From an uncultured Eubacteriales bacterium (GTDB taxonomy: Bacteria; Bacillota; Clostridia; Peptostreptococcales; Anaerovoracaceae), in the NCBI GenBank assembly GCA_902803725.1, contig CADCRD010000246.1, forward strand, positions 1 through 6,133: a DNA stretch of 6,133 nucleotides. The letters run 5' to 3'. A model generated the notes under the pieces. The model saw only the letters and a program-made list of their open reading frames with translations, ran no database searches and had not been told where the DNA came from. A program made the position numbers and the translations under genes. Numbering within the stretch: position 1 is the stretch's first letter; each line of letters starts with the position of its first letter. This document shows positions 1 to 4,773 of the stretch, piece by piece.

Positions 1-342
1 ACAGACAAAAGCCAGCATATCTTCGAAGGAAGACTGCTGCCTTATGATACGATCACACACATCTCTCTGACTAATCAGATCAACAAGACTGAAAGGCTGT
101 ATCTGTGCGTTCTCAACCCGATGCACGCTCATACTCCCGCAGTCGGAATAATGTCAGGGATCGCCAGCAACCCGTTTTTTGCACCAATGGGCATGAAAAT
201 CATCATATCAAAGAATCAGCTGGCTGAAGATGCAGCATTCCGAAATACAGTCGAGCTCAGTAAAAGCGAATATAAAAATTTCAAAGCTTACAACATGATG
301 GTGATAAACAGGCCGACTTCTTTATTTCTTACAGAAAAATAA
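1..342 (+). CDS. C-terminal part (about 113 residues) of an uncharacterised protein, cut by the window edge
   Basis: The reading frame is open from the first base to a TAA at 340-342, so the gene begins upstream of the window. An internal ATG at 121 lacks a clear Shine-Dalgarno sequence and in-frame sequence continues upstream of it, so it is probably not the start. The visible part is soluble, with no membrane segment. It alternates hydrophobic strands (LYLCVLNP, GMKIIISKN) with charged turns and has a glycine/alanine-rich GIMSGIASNPF stretch followed by a helix-like LAEDAAFRNTVELSKSEYKNF. This loosely recalls the C-terminal halves of Clostridia proteins that carry an N-terminal helix-turn-helix. 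That is an impression from memory, because no DNA-binding domain lies in the window. It converges on the EIIC gene across a 40-base gap in which I see no convincing terminator. Function is unassigned. Confidence 0.75.
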   Translation, partial: TDKSQHIFEGRLLPYDTITHISLTNQINKTERLYLCVLNPMHAHTPAVGIMSGIASNPFFAPMGMKIIISKNQLAEDAAFRNTVELSKSEYKNFKAYNMMVINRPTSLFLTEK

Positions 343-382
343 TTATTTCACAAATTCCGGAGAAATCGCCTGCTTCATATTG

Positions 383-1486
383 TTAATCCAGTTTCAGGTC
401 ACCATCCTTGACCCAGCCCAGCTTTCTGACACCGGCATGGATGATCAGCGAAAATATCGCGGGCAGCACGAAAGAGATCAGCATCAGGCCAGTCCAGTCA
501 AATGCAGTGATCGCTGCTTTAGCACCTGCAGCCACATCATTGACCCAGCCGGTATATACTCCGATTTGTCCGACAAATCCGCATGTACCCATTCCGGATG
601 AAACCGGTGCCCCGTTCATCTTCAATTTGAAAACACACGTTGCGATCGGACCTGTAATGGCTGATGCCAATGTCGGCGCGATCCATACCCTGGGATTTCT
701 GACTATATTTCCCATCTGAAGCATCGATGTTCCAATGCCCTGAGAAACCAGACCTCCCCATCTGTTCTCTCTGAATGAGATCACAGCGAATCCGATCATC
801 TGTGCGCAGCATCCCGCTACGGCTGCTCCTCCTGCAAGACCGGTGAGTCCAAAGGCTGCACAAATAGCTGCAGAAGATATAGGCAAAGTCAGAGCAACGC
901 CAACTACCACTGATACAAGTATACCCATCAGGAATGGCTGCAATTCTGTTGCCCACATTATGATGTCTCCCACCCACATTGCCGCATGTCCGAGAGCCGG
1001 AGCTATGAGCCATGAGAGGAATACACCAACGCCTATTGTGACCATCGGTGTGACAAGAATATCTATCTTCGTTTCTTTAGAAACCGCTTTTCCGATCTCA
1101 GATGCGATTATCGCAATAAAAAGCACAGACAGAGGGCCGCCTGCACCACCCAGCGTATTAGCCGCAAATCCGACTGATATCATCGAAAAGAGCACTAACG
1201 GCGGACATTTCAGCGCATAACCGATCGCCACCGCCATTGCAGGACCGCACATGGCCATCGCAATGCCTCCAACCGTGTATGGTATGGATGCTTCACCTAC
1301 AGTCAGCGTTGCGACTGGATTTGTCAGAAATCCGATGTTGAACTGTGTGCCAATGGTGTTGATGATCGTCCCTATCAGAAGCGAACAGAACAGCCCCTGA
1401 GCCATAGCCCCCAGTGCATCTATCCCATATCTCTTAAGCGATATCTCTATATCTTTTCTTTTCAGAAACTCTTTTGTCTTGCTCAT
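383..1486 (-). CDS. Stand-alone PTS EIIC-like membrane protein (PTS_EIIC_2 type)
   Basis: This 367-residue, strongly hydrophobic protein belongs by recognition to the PTS_EIIC_2 type of EIIC-like permeases, integral membrane proteins related to the sugar-translocating subunit of the phosphotransferase system. A short basic N-terminus (FLKRKDIEISLKRYGIDALGAM) leads into roughly nine to ten hydrophobic segments between residues 24 and 350. Family-like landmarks are TIINTIGTQFNI near 40-51, a SKETKIDILVTP loop near 136-147, ELQPFLMGI at 181-189 with a membrane-embedded glutamate, LPISSAAI near 201-208, and the loop FRENRWGGLVSQGIGTSMLQ at 238-257. Length agrees with full-size members. No EIIA, EIIB, HPr or sugar-metabolism gene is nearby, so the substrate, and even whether it is phosphorylated during transport, cannot be stated. 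The start at 1486 is supported by GAGGAAAGG on the minus strand just upstream (1491-1500). Transcribed alone, downstream of the terminator of the GNAT unit. Confidence 0.9.
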   Translation of the reverse strand: MSKTKEFLKRKDIEISLKRYGIDALGAMAQGLFCSLLIGTIINTIGTQFNIGFLTNPVATLTVGEASIPYTVGGIAMAMCGPAMAVAIGYALKCPPLVLFSMISVGFAANTLGGAGGPLSVLFIAIIASEIGKAVSKETKIDILVTPMVTIGVGVFLSWLIAPALGHAAMWVGDIIMWATELQPFLMGILVSVVVGVALTLPISSAAICAAFGLTGLAGGAAVAGCCAQMIGFAVISFRENRWGGLVSQGIGTSMLQMGNIVRNPRVWIAPTLASAITGPIATCVFKLKMNGAPVSSGMGTCGFVGQIGVYTGWVNDVAAGAKAAITAFDWTGLMLISFVLPAIFSLIIHAGVRKLGWVKDGDLKLD

Positions 1487-1521
1487 TTTTCCCTTTCCTC
1501 TTTATTTATTTCTTTTTTTAC

Positions 1522-1535
1522 GCCGGTTCGCCGGC
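1522..1535 (-). other. Small GC-rich hairpin in the EIIC leader
   Basis: GCCGG, a four-base loop (TTCG on plus, CGAA on minus) and CCGGC form a perfect 5-bp stem. It sits about 36 bases upstream of the EIIC start codon, in otherwise A/T-rich sequence, just before the ribosome binding site. On the minus strand it is followed by GTAAAAAAAG rather than a T run, so it is not an intrinsic terminator for the EIIC transcript. It may stabilise the 5' end of the mRNA, or may have no role. Confidence 0.4.
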
Positions 1536-1540
1536 AAAGG

Positions 1541-1562
1541 TGTCTTGACAGGTGTATATACA
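1541..1562. promoter_or_regulatory. Two adjacent palindromes upstream of EIIC, possible operator
   Basis: TGTCTTGACA (1541-1550, TGTC-N2-GACA) and the perfect 10-bp palindrome TGTATATACA (1553-1562) lie side by side, separated by GG. AGGTGT also recurs with a 12-base period (1538-1543 and 1550-1555), about one helical turn. On the minus strand a -10-like TATGAT lies just upstream (1571-1576), which would put both palindromes right after the transcription start, a usual place for a repressor. I could not find a good -35 at the proper distance. Operator function is inferred from symmetry and position only. Confidence 0.35.
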
Positions 1563-1640
1563 GCCTGCATATCATAATAACGCATTTACACAAATAATAA
1601 TAGAACTTTTTTCATTTTATTACTGTAATTCTCCGCAACA

Positions 1641-1671
1641 AAAAAGGATCCTTCACGCAGTGATCCTTTTT
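1641..1671 (-). terminator. Rho-independent terminator of the GNAT pair
   Basis: AAAAAGGATC (1641-1650) and GATCCTTTTT (1662-1671) form a perfect 10-bp stem around an 11-base loop, 15 bases beyond the stop codon of the second acetyltransferase gene. Read on the minus strand the right arm ends in five T residues. The symmetrical A and T ends would let it work in both directions, but there is no plus-strand gene upstream to serve. Confidence 0.8.
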
Positions 1672-1685
1672 GTTATTCTCTTCAC

Positions 1686-2189
1686 TCAACGGCCGAGTTT
1701 GTTTTCGTTTGCATTTTCTTCCGTCAGCGGAAGCGAGAATTTAAAGTGATAATTCTTCATTCCCTCGCGCTCATAAAAGCGGTGCGTGTCTTTTCGCAAC
1801 TGATTACAGGCGACTTCGATCTGGATACAGCCGCTCGCCTTTGCGATTGTATATGCTTCCAGCAACATCATTTTACCAATGCCGGCATTCCTTTTTCCGG
1901 CTGCAATGCAAAACTCCATTATCTCCGCGATCCGGCCGGCGTGATGCAGCTGATCCTCAAATCTCAGATTGAGTTCGCCTATTACATCACATCCTTCCGC
2001 GCCGCCTTTTTCTGTATACTCCTCTGTACACAGCAGACAGTAATAATCATCATTTGACAGCTGCTTTCTGAATATTATTGCGAAACTGTCAAAGTCCAGC
2101 TGTTTTGCTTCCATATCGCAGATCAGATCGTAAACTGCCTTTATATCTTTTTCTGTCGCTTTTCTGAAAGCAATTTCCGTTTTTTTCAT
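1686..2189 (-). CDS. GNAT-family N-acetyltransferase (second gene of pair)
   Basis: A 167-residue protein of the GNAT fold, which transfers an acetyl group from acetyl-CoA to an amine. The acetyl-CoA pyrophosphate-binding motif A (Q/R-x-x-G-x-G/A) is visible as RNAGIG at residues 100-105 (from the chosen start), after the strand EIMEFCIA. Motif B is represented by CIQIEVACNQLRKDTHRFYEREGM near 121-144, with the typical helix and tyrosine before EGM. The N-terminal IAFRKATEKDIKAVYDLI is the usual first strand and helix. I place the start at 2189. An ATG 27 bases earlier (2216) would overlap the preceding gene, has GGAAAG directly abutting it, and adds residues ahead of the first strand. The chosen ATG comes two bases after the upstream stop codon, implying translational coupling, with only a weak GAGAAAAG ahead. 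Substrate unknown; small molecule, antibiotic or protein acetylation are all possible. Confidence 0.88.
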   Translation of the reverse strand: MKKTEIAFRKATEKDIKAVYDLICDMEAKQLDFDSFAIIFRKQLSNDDYYCLLCTEEYTEKGGAEGCDVIGELNLRFEDQLHHAGRIAEIMEFCIAAGKRNAGIGKMMLLEAYTIAKASGCIQIEVACNQLRKDTHRFYEREGMKNYHFKFSLPLTEENANENKLGR

Positions 2190-2191
2190 TT

Positions 2192-2749
2192 TTAAAACAC
2201 TTTTCTCAAAATGCATCTTTCCAGGCCGCCATAGATCGTCATTCTCCTGATCTCTTCATAACCCGTCTTGTATGCATTATTCAGACTGTATTCATTGTCC
2301 GGCGCGATAGTTGTCAGCGCTTCTGTTGCGCCCAGCAGCTCCGTAGCCGCCTGTTCTCTGAGTTCAAAGAAAAACTGCTGAAGGCCAAAGCCCCTGTATT
2401 CAGGCAGCACAAAAGAAGTATCCATTGAAACAGTCTTTGCCAGCTGCTCCGGAGTATAATCAAGATATTCGCCATAATTTCTATATCCCGGACGGGCTGC
2501 GACCATCAGTGTGAAGGCGATCATCTTATTGCCGTCCATAAAGCAAAAACACTGATCCAGCTCTATCGATTCAGCAAATTCATCAGCTTCTGTCTTTTGA
2601 AATATCTTTTTGTCAGAAATATAATCATAAACCTCATCCTGCAGAGCAACTATCTCATCCACATCCTCCGGCACACATCTGCGCAAAATAAAAGTCTTCT
2701 CTTCCCCGTTATGTCTTTTCATTATCATCTCACATGGTAATTTCTGCAT
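2192..2749 (-). CDS. GNAT-family N-acetyltransferase (first gene of pair)
   Basis: A 185-residue cytoplasmic acetyltransferase of the GNAT superfamily. The N-terminal ILRRCVPEDVDEIVALQDEVYDYI (residues 21-44) matches the first strand and helix. Motif A is FVLPEYRGFGLQQ (113-125), with RGFG contacting the acetyl-CoA pyrophosphate. Motif B is TTIAPDNEYSLNNAYKTGYE (146-165), followed by IYGGLERCILRK, a C-terminal strand pattern I know from uncharacterised Clostridia GNATs. The start at 2749 is fixed by GGAGG (2758-2762) eight bases upstream; Met8 and Met10 have no comparable site. It leads a two-gene unit with the second GNAT, whose start lies two bases past this stop codon. The two proteins differ in length and motif sequence, so they are not a recent duplication. 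Acceptor substrate unknown. Confidence 0.9.
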   Translation of the reverse strand: MQKLPCEMIMKRHNGEEKTFILRRCVPEDVDEIVALQDEVYDYISDKKIFQKTEADEFAESIELDQCFCFMDGNKMIAFTLMVAARPGYRNYGEYLDYTPEQLAKTVSMDTSFVLPEYRGFGLQQFFFELREQAATELLGATEALTTIAPDNEYSLNNAYKTGYEEIRRMTIYGGLERCILRKVF

Positions 2750-2793
2750 AAAAACTGCCTCCGTCTTTTCGTTATAAAATTGAAGATGCTCTT

Positions 2794-2822
2794 ATTATAC
2801 CATTAACCATTTCCATTGACTA
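2794..2822 (-). promoter_or_regulatory. Promoter of the GNAT pair
   Basis: On the minus strand a perfect TATAAT (2794-2799) is preceded, after 17 bases, by TAGTCA (2817-2822), which agrees with the TTGACA consensus at four of six positions. Transcription would begin near 2787, giving a leader of about 38 bases before the ATG at 2749. Assigned by pattern only. Confidence 0.6.
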
Positions 2823-2873
2823 CAATACGTCCGCAATGATTTCACTATGCTGTGCCTTTATTATGCCTCCCTC

Positions 2874-2916
2874 ATCACATTGAATTCGATTTCACGATGT
2901 GATAAAATCTGATTCA
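2874..2916. promoter_or_regulatory. Overlapping inverted repeats across the EamA promoter
   Basis: ATCACAT (2874-2880) and ATGTGAT (2897-2903) are a perfect 7-bp inverted repeat spaced by 16 bases, spanning the -35 to -10 interval. A second, imperfect 12-bp pair (TGAATTCGATTT at 2881-2892 and AAATCTGATTCA at 2905-2916, two mismatches) overlaps it, and TCAC-GAT-GTGA (2892-2902) lies inside. The position over a promoter suggests a regulator site, but no regulator is encoded beside it. Confidence 0.3.
2880..2908 (+). promoter_or_regulatory. Candidate promoter of the EamA-type transporter
   Basis: TTGAAT (2880-2885), a 17-base spacer and TAAAAT (2903-2908) make a reasonable sigma-A-type promoter facing the transporter gene. 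The start would be near 2915, leaving a leader of about 94 bases that includes a GC-rich patch at 2928-2946. It is divergent from the GNAT promoter, with the two -10 elements about 100 bases apart. Confidence 0.5.
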
Positions 2917-3008
2917 AATAATTTGACGCGGGTGGGCACCTACCGCAAAAACAGGCCGTATCAAAGAAAGAATTCTTATCAGGAATCAATAATCGGGAGG
3001 TATATCGG

Positions 3009-3437
3009 ATGTTTTCTTATGTATGGCCGATAGCTCTTGTCGTTTTATCAAATATCATTTATCAGATCTGCGCGAAATCTTTACCGGCAGAAATAAACCC
3101 GCTGGCGTCTCTGACGATAACATATCTTGTTGCTGCCGCTTCGAGCGCCATTTTGTATTTTGCTCTTACAAAAAATCCCGATATCATTCATGAATACAGC
3201 AAACTCAACTGGGTCCCTTTTACATTTGGCCTCGTACTTGTCGGACTGGAAGTCGGTTTTATATACGCTTATAAAGCAGGCTGGCCGGTGAGCACAGCCT
3301 CGGTCGTTCAAAGTTCTTTTCTTGCAGTTGCCCTGATAATAGTCGGCTTTCTGCTTTACCATGAAACTATCACATGGAACAAGATCGCGGGGGTCGTGAT
3401 CTGCCTGATCGGTCTTGGGCTCATTAATTACAGATAA
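3009..3437 (+). CDS. Half-size EamA-type (DMT superfamily) membrane transporter
   Basis: A 142-residue inner-membrane protein equal to one EamA domain. Members of the drug/metabolite transporter superfamily usually carry two such domains in about 300 residues. Five hydrophobic segments are visible at about 2-22, 31-53, 69-88, 95-117 and 125-141. The end of helix four and helix five (GFLLYHETITWNKIAGVVICLIGLGLI) is the standard EamA ending, with a conserved-type glutamate followed by a glycine-rich helix. It reads as intact, not truncated: it has a clean start with GGGAGG (2995-3000) eight bases upstream, a stop directly after the fifth helix, and no second domain in any nearby frame. It also resembles complete ~140-residue proteins I recall from Clostridia. 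Such single-domain proteins are expected to work as dimers. Substrate unknown; amino acids, metabolites or drugs are all handled in this superfamily. Monocistronic, divergent from the GNAT pair. Confidence 0.9.
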   Translation: MFSYVWPIALVVLSNIIYQICAKSLPAEINPLASLTITYLVAAASSAILYFALTKNPDIIHEYSKLNWVPFTFGLVLVGLEVGFIYAYKAGWPVSTASVVQSSFLAVALIIVGFLLYHETITWNKIAGVVICLIGLGLINYR

Positions 3438-3472
3438 TCGGATATAGTTCAACGTATCCCGCTGATCCGATT
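3436..3472. terminator. Possible weak shared terminator between convergent genes
   Basis: AATCGGAT (3436-3443) and ATCCGATT (3465-3472) form a perfect 8-bp stem around a 21-base loop. The loop contains the stop codon of the minus-strand gene, and the left arm begins inside the TAA of the transporter gene. T runs are poor on both sides (TTTCT on plus, TTATCT on minus). It is the only hairpin at this convergent junction, so it may serve both genes, but weakly. Confidence 0.35.
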
Positions 3473-4264
3473 TCTGATATAAGCAATACTTCTTTCAATG
3501 ACCCGGCAGTCAAATCCGCCGTTCATATCATCACTTGTAAGAATAAGATTTTCTCCGGGAACAAATCCCGAGCGAATGTAATTCTGAAGTTTGACCGAAA
3601 ACCTGTAGGCATATCTTCCGGACGCAAGCATTCCCAGATGCTCTATTGCGATATAGGAATCATCCGGACATTTGATCAGAAAGTCAGGAGACTGGCTGGT
3701 CTCTTTCCCGAACTCATCAATAACGGTAATTACCGGCTCATAACGAAAAGGGATCCCCGAATCAAGCAGCGCGTTGTACCACAGACATTCGCCTTTTGAA
3801 CGGACCCGCGTCCCGTCATTGGCCAGTATTATGGTGTCAGAAAAAGGTGTCTGATTTTTTTCGTATTTCTCAGATGCCCAGCTTATAAGATCCGAATATT
3901 GCTGATCAAAAGGGTATACCAGCTTGACACCGGCAAGTTTTGGAGGAAGATATGCATTCAGAGACATCCAGTCATAATCAAGATATTTCTCCAGAAAATC
4001 ATTTATCAGCTGAATATTTTGCCTGAGCACTTTCAACCTGCATCTGGTCATCTCTGACGTTTTGAATTTCTGAACAGCTTCTGAATCCCACTTTCCCAGA
4101 TAAGACCTATGTGTCTTGCCATTTTTTCTTATTTGCTTGTAATAGAACGGTCCGTTATTTGTCAGCGTACCATGTTCATAACCGGATAATGATTTCTCTG
4201 AAGACATGATCAGTTTTTTCATCTGATTTCTTTCGGATTCAAGAATGGTGATAATATTATTCAA
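3449..4264 (-). CDS. Uncharacterised protein with a C-terminal PD-(D/E)XK nuclease-like domain
   Basis: 271 residues, soluble. The N-terminal 25 residues (IITILESERNQMKKLI) look like a short helix or coiled coil. A basic segment follows (GPFYYKQIRKNGKTHRSYLGK, about 38-58), then a helical stretch with LRQNIQLINDFLEKYLDYDW near 80-99. The C-terminal half carries a restriction-endonuclease-like pattern: RSKGE ending at Glu159, SPDF with Asp194, and IAIEHLG with Glu208. This matches the E ... D ... E-x-K spacing of the PD-(D/E)XK superfamily, except that the lysine position is Leu210 (EHL). I recall many uncharacterised Lachnospiraceae-type proteins with the same N-terminal basic segment and a YPDF ... 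WEH(L/F)G C-terminus. Nuclease activity is inferred, not shown. The start is a TTG at 4264, chosen because AAAGGAG lies eight bases upstream; ATG at 4222 has no good site. It stands alone with its own promoter and no methylase, helicase or toxin partner. Confidence 0.85.
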   Translation of the reverse strand: MNNIITILESERNQMKKLIMSSEKSLSGYEHGTLTNNGPFYYKQIRKNGKTHRSYLGKWDSEAVQKFKTSEMTRCRLKVLRQNIQLINDFLEKYLDYDWMSLNAYLPPKLAGVKLVYPFDQQYSDLISWASEKYEKNQTPFSDTIILANDGTRVRSKGECLWYNALLDSGIPFRYEPVITVIDEFGKETSQSPDFLIKCPDDSYIAIEHLGMLASGRYAYRFSVKLQNYIRSGFVPGENLILTSDDMNGGFDCRVIERSIAYIRNRISGIR

Positions 4265-4272
4265 TGTCGATT

Positions 4273-4279
4273 CTCCTTT
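4273..4279 (-). promoter_or_regulatory. Ribosome binding site that fixes the TTG start of the nuclease-like gene
   Basis: On the minus strand AAAGGAG sits eight bases before TTG at 4262-4264. It is one of the clearest Shine-Dalgarno sequences in the window, and no in-frame ATG has a comparable one. The initiation codon is therefore most likely TTG. Confidence 0.75.
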
Positions 4280-4393
4280 GATCTTGAAATCTGTACACTA
4301 TATTGAAGCCCTGCTGAAAAATAAGCCTCATATCTTGCAACAACAAACATCCGGACTCAATTCTATTTTTTCTCCAAATATGCTAATGATTAT

Positions 4394-4422
4394 ATAGTAA
4401 AATATTACCAGTATTTTGTCAA
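4394..4422 (-). promoter_or_regulatory. Near-consensus promoter of the nuclease-like gene
   Basis: On the minus strand a perfect TTGACA (4417-4422), a 17-base spacer and TACTAT (4394-4399, five of six) form the best promoter in the window. Start near 4387 gives a leader of about 120 bases in which I see no strong structure. The -35 lies in an imperfect dyad, TTGTC (4416-4420) and GACAA (4432-4436), flanked by AATATT at 4401-4406 and 4435-4440, which could be a regulator site. Confidence 0.65.
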
Positions 4423-4468
4423 TAATTTACAGACAATATTATCGCTTTGCGCTGTTCCAGTACATCAA

Positions 4469-4582
4469 TAGTCACAAAGCACCTATTATTTCGCTATTTT
4501 GTGACTAATAACTGCTCTTTTTTTGTCTGCTGCACCCTTTTTTTAGTCACAAAAATCAAAATTATTAGGGACAAAGCACCTA
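4469..4582. repeat. Cluster of TAGTCACAAA repeats, direct and inverted
   Basis: TAGTCACAAA occurs at 4469-4478, inverted at 4498-4507, and again at 4544-4553. The last two extend to a perfect 12-bp inverted pair, TTTTGTGACTAA (4497-4508) and TTAGTCACAAAA (4543-4554), with a 34-base pyrimidine-rich loop. A longer direct repeat, TAGTCACAAAGCACCTA (4469-4485), recurs at 4566-4582 with 15 of 17 bases the same. This last copy also lies in its own small dyad, ATTAGG (4564-4569) and CCTAAT (4579-4584). The middle copy can pair with either neighbour, so two hairpins exclude each other. Confidence 0.85.
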
Positions 4583-4606
4583 ATTTACCTGGATTTGTTG
4601 TCCGAT

Positions 4607-4638
4607 ATTTAGTCTGCCGGCAATTTAGTCTGCCGGCA
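4607..4638. repeat. Perfect tandem duplication of 16 bases containing the palindrome TGCCGGCA
   Basis: ATTTAGTCTGCCGGCA is present at 4607-4622 and repeated without a gap at 4623-4638. Each unit ends in the 8-bp palindrome TGCCGGCA, so two symmetrical sites are spaced 16 bases apart. The units share TTTAGTC with the neighbouring TTTAGTCACAAA copy, suggesting that both repeat types belong to one element. Confidence 0.9.
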
Positions 4639-4692
4639 GCTACGCTCCTTATGATCTCTCGCCACAGACTGACGGCATGCCCGTCATACCAC

Positions 4693-4727
4693 AAAAAAAC
4701 AGCTCTCCTCTACTGATGAGCTGTTTT
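4693..4727 (-). terminator. Strong Rho-independent terminator of the CoA-transferase gene
   Basis: On the minus strand AAAACAGCTC pairs with GAGCTGTTTT (arms at 4718-4727 and 4696-4705) in a perfect 10-bp stem with a 12-base loop, followed by a run of seven T in total (4693-4699). It lies about 46 bases past the stop codon. The classic form and orientation make this the most certain regulatory site in the window. Confidence 0.92.
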
Positions 4728-4773
4728 CATTGATTACATTTCCTGCACAGGACCTGTTATATATTCAGTTGAT

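Larger units (their letters stand above)
4265..4773. other. Gene-free 509-base region with promoter, repeat cluster and terminator
   Basis: From left to right it holds the leader and promoter of the nuclease-like gene (to about 4422), an A/T-rich stretch, a cluster of short repeats (4469-4638), and the terminator of the CoA-transferase gene (4693-4727). Short open frames cross it on both strands (plus 4447-4716, minus 4494-4694), but they lack good ribosome binding sites and their composition follows the repeats, so I do not call genes. The repeat cluster is outside both flanking transcription units as I draw them. It may be an inserted intergenic repeat element. Confidence 0.6.

Noticed and set aside
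337..348. Palindrome AAATAATTATTT at the stop codon of the first gene as a terminator
   Set aside because: It is only A/T, has no loop-forming centre and no GC stem, and would not stop transcription. I see no terminator in the 343-382 gap.
537..1013. Second minus-strand open frame of 158 codons inside the EIIC gene
   Set aside because: It is a different-frame shadow of the EIIC gene with Cys/Arg/Ser-rich, unlikely composition and no ribosome binding site.
1545..1575. Plus-strand promoter from TTGACA (1545-1550) with TATCAT (1570-1575), making a short RNA ending at the 1641-1671 hairpin
   Set aside because: The spacer is 19 bases, the -10 is poor, and TTGACA is explained as half of a palindrome. 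There is no other sign of a small RNA.
1581..1600. Catabolite-repression (cre) site in TGTAAATGCG on the minus strand before EIIC
   Set aside because: It needs a one-base shift to align with the cre consensus and lacks the symmetrical right half.
1686..2216. Longer start for the second GNAT gene at ATG 2216
   Set aside because: It would overlap the preceding gene by 25 bases, its purine-rich GGAAAG abuts the ATG with no spacing, and the added residues precede the first strand of the fold. The ATG at 2189 fits better.
4469..4638. CRISPR array
   Set aside because: Repeat units are of different lengths, some are inverted, the spacing is irregular and there are no cas genes.
4447..4716. Plus-strand open frame of 89 codons in the repeat region
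   Set aside because: It has no ribosome binding site and is Cys/Thr/Ser-rich random-like sequence, and it runs across the repeats and into the CoA-transferase terminator.
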